A stretch of DNA of 64,000 nt from Linyphia triangularis (Eukaryota; Arthropoda; Arachnida; Araneae; Linyphiidae): NCBI GenBank assembly GCA_963978545.1, contig OZ021727.1, positions 49,924,487 to 49,988,486 of the forward strand, read 5' to 3'. Under the pieces are notes generated by a model. The model was not told the DNA's origin. It ran no database searches and worked only from the letters and a program-made list of their open reading frames with translations. Made by a program: the position numbers and the translations under genes. Position 1 is the first letter of the stretch. Every line of letters starts with the position of its first letter. Of this stretch, positions 10,932 to 22,832 are shown piece after piece.

Positions 10932-13429
10932 GATGATCTTAATGCAGACACTTCCCAGAAATAAAGGTCTGTTCGTTTCAGATCCCTATACTATCTTTCA
11001 GTTTAGAAGAGCAAGCCTTTGGTTTACCAGCCATATTCATACAAAATTGATGTCTCAAAATCTTTACCTACCACTTTCACCTTAGAAGAACTCCCAAGAC
11101 TTCGTTAACTCCACACTACAACATTTATTTCTAGCGAGTTAAAAAGACAGTCTATACTAATTACATAGAATACTTCGCTTCACAACATCACAAGTCATCG
11201 CGTATTCAAAGGAATCGAACTGAACCTCTCGTCAAATGTAAATAAACAGTTCGATTGTGGAAGAGCGCTATCTATTGAGGAAAAAGTACACTGTTCCAAA
11301 CTGCAATTTATCTACAAGTGGAGAAAAGTGTATATAAATACACTGTTCTTTGCTTCTATTTTGAAATGCCAATATTGCTTTTTCATAAGTAGAAAGCATA
11401 TTCGTAGGCATATCACAGCTTGACCCAAACATATGTCAAATTATGTCTTTTCTTAACAACGCTACAATACAGTATTCGTTCAAGTACACAAACAAATCTC
11501 ACATAATAAAATCATAATTTAATTTACTTTGAAGGAATAGGGTTCACAGATCAGGCGTCTAATTCCGTAAGCCGCTGACAATTGCACTAGAGGGTTGTCG
11601 GACTGATTCAACAGTAATGTGGGGAAAGGGATATGGGTAAAAAAAAAAACCTTGTAATGTACATAGTACTACTAACTATTCAATAATCATCAATTTCTTA
11701 GGATTTATATTGTAAAAAACATTTATTTTTAGTGTAAAATCATTTAGCCAAAAATTAAGACTTTTTCCAATTTTTTTTTTTTTCGAAAATTCAACCCTCT
11801 TGCAACAGTGTTAATTTTGAAATTCATTTTTTTATTATTTTTTTCCTTAATCTCCATACTATAGAACATCTTTTCCCCGTAGGTAGGATCTGATTAATGA
11901 TAATTTTTTTCTCAATAGAAGAGCGATCCACCCTACTATACACCAATAACGGGACTTCGTAATACGAGACAATGCAGCTAGTCTATAATATAAAAAAAGT
12001 TTAAATTTTGAAATTAATTGTAAATTTTAAATGGCCATTATATTTCAAGGGGTGTGCTTTTCAGAGACAGGTTTTAGCGCTGCAGTGGAAGTAAGAGGAA
12101 ACTTCATAGGTAAACTTATTTTGGGGAATACAGAGGTCGCTAGTAGTCACAACGCACCCTGGTACTCAATAAAGCCAACTAGAAAGTGCACTCCAATTTG
12201 AAGAAATTACACGCACAAAACATATTATTGAAAATTTACTCTTTTTTTTCATTAGCTGCCGTCCCTCGACAGAGAGTTAGTGGAGTTATAAAAAATGAGA
12301 AGTATCATTAGCTGAAAATCTTTGGGTTCAAAGATTTTTTTTTTTTTTTTTACCACATTCTCAGAGTATTTGTACGTTTTAAATATCTTCAAAAAGCTAC
12401 TTCAGCAAATTTGAGCCGCTTTTGTGAATCAAAGTAGATGACCAAATTTATCTCACTTTTTGGCCACAAATCCGGCTACCAAAGTGAAAGTCTTAAAGTT
12501 TTTTGTGTTAGTACAATTCCATTGTGAGTATCTAAATACGGTGTTACTAGCTAATATGTGAATGTTCAAACTCCATAAGAATTATATTTTTGTTAGCAAC
12601 ACACTTTTTATTATACAATATGTGTAAGTTAAAAAATTCTACAAAGAACCATCGGTAAATTCTTTATACACAAATACTATTAATTTGGTTTCACTTTTAT
12701 TACAATGAGTGATACAGTCAATCAGGGTAACATTGAACCACATTTTCAGTATTTTCTTCTTCCCCACTTATGTTTTTATAGTATTTTCAGACTTAATGAC
12801 ATAAAATGTAAGAATAAACCCTAAATTATATTTTAATTTACACAAATTAGTAAATGTTGATGATGAAAGCACCAAATAATAGGAAAATAACCCGGTGCAA
12901 AGTTACACTGGCATTTAGAGTAACTTTGAACCACTATATCAGAACTTTAATATTTTCCTTTTTTTTTCTATTCAGTCTAGGACTATTCAATATTTGAACT
13001 AGTAAAATTAAGTTTCTAAATATTTGAAACATCATCAGCTGCAGTTTTCAACATCCTAAAGTTTGTATACGTTAAATAATACTACAAAGAATATATTAGG
13101 TCGGAACAATGGATGATGAATCACATGAATATGTTGCATAAAAACCTATTTATTGTTCAGTTTAAACATACAAATATAGTGAAAAAACAATCTTCAGTTC
13201 ATTCACTTAAATATAAACTCATTTTATCAATTAAAAATTGAAAAGATAAATAGAAAATAGTAAAACTGATAGGCCGCCCTTATGCAATTAGTTAAGTACT
13301 ATGGAGTTTGCAAGTCACAATATGGCACAAATACGAATATTATATTCTTAATGTTAGAAATAGTATGACAATATAAAAATAAAGTTTAAACTTCATAAAA
13401 TTCCACTTTGGCATCCTTCAGATTAATAG
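10932..13429. other. Gene-poor AT-rich stretch, no supported gene
   Basis: Its left end may contain the LTR belonging to the primer-site remnant. Phrases like GTAACTTTGAACC recur near 12,728 and 12,920, with a related phrase near 23,280, so part of it is a dispersed repeat. No convincing coding region or splice structure was found. Confidence 0.5.
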
Positions 13430-13840
13430 TTTTGCATCAAAGAAAGAATTATTGATCTGGAAAACATCTCGTCTTCTAGCTGGAATAATAATTTCTGGAG
13501 ATAATTATTTTAAACACTCCTAATTTTTCATACCACAGATCACCATTGATATTGGGCCATTTCCAATATGCACCAGATTTCTTCATGAACCACCAAATAT
13601 CACGTTGTCTTTTAAGTCAATTTGATCTGGGTACATTTCTCCATCGTATTGAATAATTATGTGGTCGTAAACTTTGCATATGCCATAACCAAAATCTAAA
13701 ACACTTGCATGCTTTGTGTATAAAATTCCTTTCTCATTGATGTGTTCAACAGCCACCACTTCAATAATCTCTGATTTTTCAGTAACATTCTCCACAACAA
13801 TTTCAGCAGTATAAACCTCTATCATATCCTTATTGTTCAA
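13430..13840 (-). pseudogene. Decayed gene fragment, C-terminal domain of an uncharacterised repeat-linked protein
   Basis: An 85-codon reading frame from 13840 to 13583 is followed, after a +1 shift at about 13,595, by a further open stretch with a GAYWKWP and NGDLWYEK pattern and then by RRRDVFQI. Read together, the series of YDGEMYPDQI, the W-K-W-P block and the R-R-x-F-x-I end resembles a C-terminal domain I associate with uncharacterised arthropod and fish proteins often linked to transposons. The match is from memory of a general pattern and no function is known. At least two disruptions are visible. It ends about 40 bp from the BEL element. Confidence 0.35.
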
Positions 13841-13877
13841 CTTTCACCTTCTCTGAAAATGATAGTGTTGCACATAC

Positions 13878-14074
13878 TGTTAAGTGTCATAATAATTTAA
13901 TTCAGTTTTTTAGTTTCTATCTTGTGACAATGGTATTTGTAAATAAACGAAACGAAAATGAGAAACGCAACGGTTGTTATGGCATCCGTGTCTTTTTATT
14001 TTAATTAGAAGCAGAAAACAGGTAATTATCTACTGCAAATTCTAATATTTAAGTTATCGTTGAGTTATTTTACA
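13878..14074 (+). repeat. 5' LTR of the BEL/Pao element
   Basis: 197 bp, TG...CA ends, matching 22610-22806 except about three substitutions (for example CTTGTGACAA versus CTCGTGGCAA). Confidence 0.93.
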
Positions 14075-14078
14075 TTTT

Positions 14079-14096
14079 TGGCGTCCGTGACAGGAC
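14079..14096 (+). other. Primer-binding site of the BEL/Pao element
   Basis: TGGCGTCCGTGACAGG starts 4 bases after the LTR and begins with TGG, the complement of a tRNA CCA end. CCTGTCACG in its complement resembles the anticodon arm of tRNA-Asp(GUC), which raises the possibility of an internal or half-tRNA primer. The tRNA is not identified with certainty. Confidence 0.65.
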
Positions 14097-14111
14097 AAGA
14101 TAAATAGGAAT

Positions 14112-14194
14112 ATGTTTAGTCAAGTTAAAGGTTTCAAAAAAGAAGATCTAAAAGCCGTTGCGGAAGAAATCGGCGAAAATGTTTCGCCCAATGC
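14112..14194 (+). pseudogene. BEL gag, 5' fragment
   Basis: This starts at ATG 14112 and encodes the first 25 or so residues (KKEDLKAVAEEIGENVSP). The frame is then broken by the hAT-like pair at 14195 and resumes at 18623 in the same reading frame. The block resembles the start of the Gag in the unrelated Gypsy element at 29-35 kb. Confidence 0.75.
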
Positions 14195-14400
14195 CAGTGG
14201 CGGATCTAGGATTTTCCTGAAGGGGGGGGCGCATCACCCCTTAGCCAGGATGAAATCGAATATTTAAAAAAAGTTTTTAAAAAATAAAAAATCTATGCAG
14301 TGTTCTAGAAATATACTTCAAGATAATCCGTATCCATTGATTGACCATTCCCCCCCCCCCCTTTTTTTTGTCACATTTCTGACTCGCTATCTTAGCATAA

Positions 14401-14930
14401 GGTGAAATGCCCAGGTTATACCAAAATTACTTTTCAGTTGGAAAAAAAAACTCCCACTCCAAAGCCCCCCCCCTCCTTCCACTCCTCAAAAAACACCCTT
14501 CTATGCTAGATATTTTTATGAACTCCTTTGTTTCTTTATACTCATGACAAATAAAACGTTTTTGCAAAGTTTCATGAACGGACCAATTTTTTATTTTTTA
14601 ATGTCGTATTTTAAATTTCCTTGAATTTTACATGTGTTTTCGTTTATAAAAAAGAACTGTAACTTTTTTTAGATTAGTTATATCGTTTTGCTTTTTTTTT
14701 ATTCGATTCAGCATTAAAAAAAATACTCTAAAAACATGTGTCACATGCCTAGATTGCTCCAAAATTAATTTTTCAGCCACAAAACCCCCTGACCCTCCCC
14801 CTCCCCCCCCCCCCAAAAAAAAAAAACCTTCTTTGCTAGATATTTTTAGGGACTCATTTAAATATTCATTTTCATGACAAATATAGAACATTTTTGTCAA
14901 GTTTGATCAACGAACCAATTTTTTTGTTTT
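14401..14930. repeat. ~338 bp imperfect tandem duplication within element A
   Basis: The sequence around 14,411 (CCAAAATTACTTTTCAG, a C-rich run, CTAGATATTTTTA, CATGACAAATA) recurs around 14,749 with many substitutions. Its long C runs produce artefactual Gly-rich frames on the minus strand. Confidence 0.7.
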
Positions 14931-14972
14931 TCTTATGGTCTTAGGTACTATTTTACCAGTACTAATATATAC

Positions 14973-15517
14973 AGGGTGTTTCTAAACTCATGGTACAAAC
15001 ACTAGGGGGTGATAGAACACATCAAGACGAGTAAGAGTAAATAGGAAACCAAGGGTCCCAGACGTATTCCAAATTAGATAGGTGCCATCAAAGTTTAGGG
15101 TCCCAAATTGCAAATGATCATAAAAAAGGGAAAAATAAGTCGATTTATTTGCGGTTTTAGCTGAAATCATTCTTTAAATTAGTATTTTCTTTAAAAAAAT
15201 TTTAAAGACAAAGTTCTAAAAATGTCGGTAGAGGGCGCTCTAAACTTTGGAGTACCGAAAAATTACTTTTTTGCCGTTTTTTTTTTTTAAACTGTTTTAA
15301 CTGTTACTAATTTAAAGAATGATTTCAGCGAAAACCGCAAATAAATCGACTTATTTTTCCCTTTATGATCATTTGCAATTTGGTACCCTAAACTTTGATG
15401 GCGCCTAGCTCCTTTGGAATACGTCTACGACTCTTGGTTTCCTATTTACTATTACTCGTCTTGATGTGTTCTATCACCCCCTAGCGTTTGTACCATGAGT
15501 TTAGAAACACCCTGTAT
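14973..15517. mobile_element. Foldback MITE with ~220 bp inverted arms
   Basis: Left arm from ACAGGGTGTTTCTAAAC and right arm ending GTTTAGAAACACCCTGT are inverted copies over about 220 bp with a ~90-100 bp centre. Flanks are TATATA on the left and TATAT on the right. It carries no coding capacity. The superfamily is not assigned. Confidence 0.8.
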
Positions 15518-15659
15518 ATTTGGTGCGATTTTATACTTCCATATTTTTTTTTTACTTTCAATTACCCGTGTGGTATAAAAGTATTGAATTCGGCACACAC
15601 AAAAAATCGATTTTATATCATTTTTACACGTTTTGGAACGTGATGAGTTCAAAAAAATG

Positions 15660-15800
15660 TTTGTGCCTGTTAGTTATCAGCATAACTCCCAAAACGGAAT
15701 GACCTACGATGTTCAATTTTTATGCACAGGTTATTGATGGCCATGGACCTGGCATTACGGTTTCCGTCAAAATTGCACATGTGCATTAAGTAGCTGATAT
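15660..15800 (-). repeat. Dispersed repeat (GAACATCGTAGGTCA family), copy 1
   Basis: TGACCTACGATGTTCAA with a nearby AGCATAACTCCC is the inverse of similar blocks near 35,386 and 40,677. Three copies in one window mark a moderately abundant repeat. Confidence 0.6.
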
Positions 15801-17282
15801 TGAAAAAAATACGTTTTTCAGCAATTACCAAAAAATGGTTTTAACGATTTTGATTAAAATCGCTATGAAAATGCCTTTAAAGGTGTTCTAATCATTCCCA
15901 CCTCCGTAAAAATGAGACAATGCGAAAGCCCATCAACAACTATTTCTGCTCTGTTGCACTTTAAAGAAAGGATAATGCAGTGTTTATTGAAAATCATATC
16001 ACAATTTTCACCGTTTCAGCGGCGTTTTTTTTTAAATAATTGCCAAACTGGGCATTTTTTTAAAATAATGAAAACAAAATAGGTAAATTATATCAATCCG
16101 TGACAAATTAAAAAACATCGCATACTGAAATATTTTGTTCCAATTCTTCAATTAGAACTGGAAGAGAGAGATTGTAGGAGGATCATTGTATTTCAAAAAT
16201 GTTAAGAACTTAATCTTGAGTTGCAATATCATTTTACTTCTTTCACGAAACTTTTGAACAAGAATCAGAAGTTTCATAAAAAATATGTTTTGGAAGAATA
16301 GGCTTAGGATAAAATTAGAGTAAACCTAGCCTTCTCTAAAAGTATGTATATATATTATGCCGTAAGCGTTATAATTACTTAAAGTGCAATATTTCTTGCA
16401 TTAATACTTCTTCAATGCGAAAAAATTAAAGAGGGGGGAAAAAATATTGGAAGCATGTCCATGTGAATATTTCTACAAAACTTTTCAAATTATCGTAAAA
16501 AACATACACATTTATTTTATTAATTCCTTCGTTTAATTTCGTACAGGGTTTGAAAGCGATATTTTTTTTTAATAATTAATTCTGCTGCTGTAGTGCTACT
16601 TTACACAGATAATACTTCTTATAAAATTGTTTATAAGTCTATTTTATGTAAAAAAGCAATTGGCATACCTTTCCAATGTGGTGAGGAGAGAACTGTTAAT
16701 CGAAATTCAAATATGACGCTTATTTACAAGCCGAAGCAGAAAATAGAGCTGGACGAGTTCTTATGCAGTTAATAAATAACCTTTCTCTTCCTTTCTTTCA
16801 AAAGTTTTAAGTTTAACCTATTACCATGTCCAGTTGAATGGGGAGGCCATTTCCGGGGGTAACCCAAATAGTCAACCTCTCATTGTGGTTTTTTTCCCGG
16901 TTGGCGTTGGACATTACGCATGCGAGTCAAAATCTCTTCCTCCCACTCTACAGAAAAGGGATCGGGTATCAGGGGTCCAAGATATCTTCAAGGTCAAGAG
17001 GGTGAAGGTTAAAATACTAGTACAGTCTTCCAACATCCGTTTGTATGGGAAGAGAAGAGAAGGCTATAAATAGAACCTTGGTACAAAAATAAGCTTTTTT
17101 TGTTACTTTTTTCGGAAATTAGATGAAGTGTTAAAATATAATTGTTGCGTGAACTTATTGAAAAAAACTTGGAAAAAAATATATTTTTATTATTATTATT
17201 TATTTATTTCTGTAAATTGTAAAAAAAGATTCCACCTAAGGGGGGGGGCGCGGCCCCCCGGCTGGATCCGCCATTGCCCAAT

Positions 17283-18620
17283 CAGTGGCGGATCCAGGAT
17301 TTTCCTGAGGGAGGGGCGCAACAATTTGTCGTGCCTTAGTCAGGACGAAATTGAATATTTAAAAAAAGTTTTTTTTAAAGAAATCCAAGTAGTGTTAAAA
17401 AAATATATTTCAAGATCATCCATATCCATTGATTGACCCCTCCCCCCCCCCCCCCCTCACTTCATTCGTCACATCTGCGACTTGATAGCTTAGCGTAGGG
17501 TGGTTAACATTGTCCTTTTGTTTGTTCATTAACTATTTTATTCAATAAAAAAATTGTATTCAAAATGTACCGTACGTATTAAACATTTTAGCAAGCTACA
17601 TTTCCGGAGATATCGATTATACTGAAGAAACTACAATGAAAGCGGGAATTTACTACTTTTATTTGTGACTAACTGACTAAGTATGAACCTTACATTATAC
17701 TTACATCAAACTGGGAAATCAGTAATTGTACATCAAAATTTAACCTATTCATAAAATATTAATGCAGTGAGCTTAATAAGTAAAAATACGTAGTTTTACT
17801 GGATAATCCATATATAGCTACTCGAGTATTCTAAAGTATGTAGGGAAAAATTGTTTTCCAAAGAGAATGTATTACTAATAATTATAAGTAATATTTTTAA
17901 TAAGGCAGATAATACTTTTTACAAAACTGTTTGCAAGTCTATTTCTTGTAAAAAATTGGCATACCTTTCCACTGTGGTGTGGCAAAGGAGGATTTTTAAT
18001 CTTAATTCAAACATGGCGCTTATTTACAAGCTGAAACACAAGCACGAGCTGGACGAGTACTTATGCAGTTTATAAACAACCTTATTCTCCTTTCTATCAA
18101 AACTTTAAAGTTTAGCCAATTACCATGTCCAGCTGAATGAAGGTAGCTATTTCCGAGGAGGGAGATTAACCCAAATGGTCAACCTCTCATCCTTTTCCCC
18201 CCGTAGTTGGCGTTGAACATTACCCATGTGAGAGTCAAAATCTCTTCCTCCCAGCCGACAGAAAAATGTATCTTTGGTCCTGGAGGACGGGAAGAATATT
18301 TATTGATAATTCGATCCCAGGATACTTTTAACAGAAAGGGATGTGTTTTGAAGTGTCGTGAAGATGTCTTGAAGATCAAGGGGGTGGAGGTTTGAATGCT
18401 TGTACAGTCTTTCAACGTCCGTTTGAATGAGAAGGGAGAAGGCTATAAAAAGAACTTTGATCCAAAAATAAGCTCTTTTTTTTTGTTTTTCTGTTTTTTT
18501 CGGCAATTAGATGAAGGTCGAAATATGTTTGTTACGTGAACTTATTTAAAAAAAAATATATAGACTCAAGCTGAGGGAGGGGCGCGCGCCCCCCGCGCCC
18601 CCTGGCTGGATCCGCCATTG
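17283..18620. mobile_element. hAT-like element B, adjacent to A
   Basis: Ends CAGTGGCGGATCCAGG and GGCTGGATCCGCCATTG are inverted. It is followed by TG then CCCAATGC, the same flank found left of A. Its sequence at 17,905-18,190 aligns with A at 16,601-16,800, so A and B are members of one family. It has no transposase. Confidence 0.78.
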
Positions 18621-18622
18621 TG

Positions 18623-19546
18623 CCCAATGCTAAAATGGCTGAGATAAAGAACATTATTCTTAGCAGCGAAGAGTATAAAAAGGATCCGGGTTTCACCAAG
18701 GACATTTTGGAGAGTATTATTTCTGAAAGAAAAATTCGTGAAGAACAAGAACGAGAAAGAATTAATCGTGAACAAGAAAGAAATTATGATTTAGAGAAAG
18801 CCAGAATGGAACATGAACTGGAATTGGCGAGAGTTTGTGCCCAGGGACCTTTCCAAAGTGAAATTCAACCGGAAATCGGAAATTCTAAGAGAAAATTCAC
18901 TTTACCTAAATTGGAATTTCGTCGATTTGGCGATGATATTAAGGAGTGGCTTCCGTTTTGGAGTCAGTTTGAACGTATTGATAAAGATGAAGATATTGCG
19001 CCAGAAGACAAGTTCCAATACCTAATACAAGCTACCGTTCCGGAAACCAGGGCAAGAGAAGTCGTAGAGAGTTTCCCGCCAACAAGCGCCAATTACTCGC
19101 AAGCGATTGAAAGTTTAAAATCACGGTTCGGCAGGGAAGAGCTTCTTGTTGAGGTATACGTTCGGGAGCTTTTAAAGCTTATTATATTTGTCCAGAGCAA
19201 GCAGAAGTTTTCGCCAACCTCATTATACGATAAGCTTGAGTCATATCTGCGTGCATTGGATTCATTAGGAGTTACAACCGAAAAATGTACCTCGATTTTG
19301 TATCCTATGGTGGAATCATGTTTTCCTGAGGACTTTCTAAAAGCATGGAATATGAGCTCAATTTCTTCAGGAAAGGAAGCCAAAGAGCGTCTCACTGACC
19401 TGATGTCATTTCTAAAGTCAGAAGTAGAGGGAGAAGAAAGAATCGGTCTTGCGATGGCGGGTTTTGGATTGGCAAAAAATGAACTCCCTCGAGTTAACAA
19501 AAATAAAAAGTATGAATCTGACTTTTGTTTAGAAATAAAACACTAA
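18623..19546 (+). pseudogene. BEL gag, 3' fragment (DUF1759-like)
   Basis: This resumes the gag frame after the nested elements. A charged helical stretch rich in E, R and Q (about 18,720-18,840) precedes the conserved core LPKLEFRRFGDDIKEW, which is typical of BEL/Pao Gag. The core continues for about 190 residues. The frame ends at 19546 soon after the core. Zinc knuckles and protease are missing, which fits the deletion that joins gag directly to RT. Confidence 0.8.
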
Positions 19547-19555
19547 CTGCAGCTG

Positions 19556-20145
19556 GTTTGCTGTCAACAATCACCCTTCTCTAAACCAGTGCTTAGAACG
19601 TGGGCCTAATTTTATCGAGTTAATTCCAGATATTCTGCTGAGATTCAGGGAGCGAAAGATTGGTGTAACAGCTGACATTAAGAAGGCCTTTTTACAGATC
19701 AGCGTGTGTCAAGCCGATAAAGACTTCCTGAGATTCCTATGGTGGGAGAGCAGAGAAGAAAAGAAACTCCAAGTATTTCGTCATACCAGAGTAGTGTTTG
19801 GAGTAAAATGTAGTCTTTTTCTTTTGGTAGCAGTAATAGAACATCATGTCAACTGTTCAGAAGACTTAGAATCTGATTTTAAGGAGAAGCTTCTTAAAAG
19901 TTTTTACGTCGATAATGTAGTGGCTAGTGTTAATAGTGAAGAAGAATTAAAGAATTTTGTGGCGAAATCCAAAGAAGTAATGCGTAAAGGAGGATTTGAT
20001 CTCAGAGGCTGGGAAAACTCTGGAGAAAAATGCAAAGCAGGTGAATCCCCTGAAACTCCCATAGTTGGACTGATTTGGAATCGTCAAGAGGACACATTGA
20101 AAATTAATATGAATTGGTTAAAGGAAGTAAATCTTCATTGTCTCA
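19556..20145 (+). pseudogene. BEL reverse transcriptase, N-terminally deleted
   Basis: The fragment opens at SLNQCLERGPN and includes GVTADIKKAFLQI, which holds the first catalytic Asp. The catalytic box reads YVDN instead of YxDD, so the third catalytic Asp is lost (about 19,900). The frame shifts near 20,140 into the RNase H frame. The fingers and protease are gone. Confidence 0.82.
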
Positions 20146-21007
20146 CCAAACAATGATTTTGTCAGTCGCCCATAAAGTTCATGATCCTGTTGGTTATTCT
20201 TCACCGGTGATGCTTTGTCCTAAATTAATGTTGCGAGAAGCTTGTAGAAAAGGAATCGGTTGGGATGAAGAAATCGCAGGAGACATAAGAAATAAGTTCT
20301 TTCAGTGGTTTGAAGAATTAAAGTTCTTAGAAGAAATACATATACCCAGGTATATTAAAAGCGATCACGAGAAATTGGAAAATTGTGAAATACACTGTTT
20401 TTGTGATGCCACTAAAGATGCCTTTGCCGCTGTAGTTTTCTTCAGAATTGAAACTGAAAATAAGACAGAGTTAGTACTTCTTGCATCAAAATCTCGCATT
20501 GCACCTCTCAAGGGTGGAACTATTCCTCGGTTGGAACTTTTAGCTGCTTTAGTGGGAGCTCGATTGACGAAGTCGGTGATAGATTCCCTGCGATGGGAAG
20601 AAGTAAAATGTCATTACTGGAGTGACTCGACGACAGTGCTCGCATGGATATCTCGAGAAGAAAACTGGTCGGGTTTTTTTTTAAATAGTGTGCAAGAAAT
20701 AAAGAAACTGAGTAGTCCCTCCTCATGGCACCATGTACCTGGTGAAATGAATCCTGGAGATCTACCATCGAGAGGATGTAATGCAAAGCAACTATTGAAC
20801 CTCGCATGGTGGGAGGGTCCACTCTGGCTGAAAGAATCCAGGAATAGTTGGAGTCATGTAGGGATAGAAGAAATTATCAATGAAGAAGAGATTCTCAAAG
20901 AGAAGTTAAAATCTACTACCCTCACAAATGTTGAAGAAAGTTCTGAAGCAAACTGGTATTATGAATACTTCTCAAAGTATCCGCATATTATCCGTCTGGT
21001 TTGTTGA
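20146..21007 (+). pseudogene. BEL RT connection and RNase H
   Basis: HDPVGYSSP opens the connection domain. RNase H shows the acidic residues in CFCDAT, IPRLELLAA, HYWSDST and NPGDLPSRG, so its catalytic set looks intact. The frame ends early at 21007 and the sequence continues in another frame from about 21,008. Confidence 0.85.
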
Positions 21008-22508
21008 ATTTGCCGATTCATTCATAACTGTTCTTCAGCTAAAGAAGATAGAACATTTGGAGAAATTTCAGCCCTGGAGTATGGGAATGCGGAATTAAAA
21101 GTATTGAAGATGATACAGCAACAATCTTTGGTGGCGTTGGAAAATAAAAAGCTGAAAAATCTCTCGACATATAGGGATAATGACGACATTATAAGAGTAA
21201 AGACGCAAATTACTTACAGGAAAGATGAAGAAGACTTTAGAAAACCTGTTCTTCTACCAGCTGATCATGAAGTAGTTAAGAGACTTATACGTTTTCATCA
21301 CGAGAAAAACTCGCATTGTGGTGCTCAAATGTTGTTAAATATCTTACGAGAGAGATACTGGATATTAAATGGCAAGAAAAATGTGAGGAAAATCATCTCG
21401 AGCTGTTCTATCTGTGCAAGATTCTCTTCACGGAAGGTCGAAAGTACAGTTTCCCCGCTTCCAGAAAATCGTGTACGGGATGCTGCAGTCTTCCAGATTT
21501 CAGGAGTGGATTCCGCTGGACCCTTATACCTGAAGGATAATACGAAAGCATGGGTACTCATCTTTAACTGCGCGATATATCGAGCTGTACATCTCGAGTT
21601 GGTCAGCAGTGTTTCTAAAGAAGTTTTTTTGATGGCATTAAGGAGATTTGTGGCCAGAAGAGGTAGATGTTCTACAATTTATTGCGACAACGGTAGTAAC
21701 TTCGTCGGTGCCGCGAACTGTCTACGTATGTTGGACTGGAATAAAATTATGAAACATGGAGCCATCAATAACATTGAATGGAAGTTCAATCCACCGACAG
21801 CTGCGTGGTGGGGTGGTTGGTGGGAGCGGCTCATTAGAATAATGAAAGACCTGCTCAAAAGAGTTTTAGGCCGAGCCCTTCTATCTCAAGAAGAGATTCT
21901 GACAGTGTTGTGCGACTGCGAATCACTGATGAACTCGCGTCCTCTTACATATATTTCGGAGAGTAATGTAGATCCAGTTCCCCTTTCACCATCCATGTTT
22001 CTACAAGACATACCGGAATGGAGAGTGCCAGACCTTGATGCAGTCGATCAGAAAAGCCTAAATCGAAGATTAAAGTATCGGCAGGCTCTACAAAAGGATC
22101 TCCGAAACAGATTTCGATCAGAGTATTTAGGTCTTCTTGTACAGAAGAATAAAAAGGCAGATTCCCGTATCATATCCTTGGGAGATATTGTATTAGTTGG
22201 AACCGACAACAGCAAAACAATAAATTGGCCTTTAGGACGGGTTGTCGAGCTACTACCTGGTAAGGATGGCAATGTGAGGTTGGTCAGAGTGCAAACCGCC
22301 CATTCTAATCTCCTCCGCTCTTATCCAGAGATTATATCCTTTAGAAATTTCTGCAGACTCGGATATTTTAAACTCTGGTAGTAAATTAAACATGAAACTG
22401 AAATCATGGGTGCCTAAAGAAGATGTGCCTGTTGCTACAGCGAATCAACCTAGCCACATCACTAGAACTGGACGGGCTGTCAAGATTCCTGAAAGACTGA
22501 ACTTGTAA
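21008..22508 (+). pseudogene. BEL integrase and C-terminal domain
   Basis: An HHCC zinc-binding region (FHHEKNSHCG and SCSICARF) precedes the catalytic core with VDSAGPLY, YCDNGSNF and AWWGGWWERLIRI, giving D, D and E. A DUF5641-like C-terminal part (GDIVLVG, WPLGRVVEL) follows. The main frame runs from 21,104 to 22,381. The genuine tail, ending GRAVKIPERLNL at 22508, is in another frame after a shift near 22,336. Confidence 0.87.
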
Positions 22509-22594
22509 CCCTTTTGAACTATCTTAAACTCAAATTAGTCTTTTAAGTTTTCTTTGTTAAGTTAATTTAAGCTGAAGTGTTGAGATGCTTCCAT

Positions 22595-22609
22595 CTCAAG
22601 GTGGGAGTA
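22595..22609 (+). other. Polypurine tract of the BEL element
   Basis: AAGGTGGGAGTA directly precedes the 3' LTR, as expected for plus-strand priming. Confidence 0.6.
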
Positions 22610-22806
22610 TGTTAAGTGTCATAATAATTTAATTCAGTTTTTTAGTTTCTATCTCGTGGCAATGGTATTTGTAAATAAACGAAACGAAAATGAGAAACGC
22701 AACGGTTGTTATGGCGTCCGTGTCTTTTTATTTTAATTAGAAGCAGAAAACAGGTAATTATCTACTGCAAATTCTAATATTTAAGTTATCGTTGAGTTAT
22801 TTTACA
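22610..22806 (+). repeat. 3' LTR of the BEL/Pao element
   Basis: 197 bp copy of 13878-14074. Confidence 0.93.
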
Positions 22807-22832
22807 CATGCACTGTCATCTGCACCATCTAG

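Larger units (their letters stand above)
14195..17276. mobile_element. hAT-like element A, nested in BEL gag
   Basis: Ends CAGTGGCGGATCTAGG and GGATCCGCCATTG are inverted. The left flank is CCCAATGC and the sequence between A and B is CCCAAT. It has no transposase and looks like a long non-autonomous copy. It shares its two terminal regions with element B. Extra internal material comprises a ~340 bp duplication (14,401-14,930), a foldback MITE (14,973-15,517) and a dispersed repeat around 15,680. Confidence 0.75.
13878..22806 (+). mobile_element. BEL/Pao LTR retrotransposon, defective, with nested hAT elements
   Basis: Two LTRs of 197 bp (TGTTAAG to TTTTACA) bound it. The order is LTR, primer site, gag, reverse transcriptase, RNase H, integrase, polypurine tract, LTR. 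It is dead: two hAT-like elements split gag, the region from the gag C-terminus through protease to the RT N-terminus is deleted near 19,510-19,555, and there are frameshifts near 20,140, 21,007 and 22,336. The flanking 5-mers (CATAC left, CACAT right) do not match exactly, so no clean target duplication can be claimed. LTRs differ at only about three positions, so insertion was not ancient. Confidence 0.92.

Noticed and set aside
14628..14900. 90-residue frame with a Gly run
   Set aside because: Caused by a C run in a degenerate duplication; no start context or similarity.
13871..22811. CACAT as the BEL target-site duplication
   Set aside because: CACAT lies two bases away from the left LTR start, while the immediate 5-mers are CATAC and CACAT; calling it a duplication would require moving one boundary arbitrarily.
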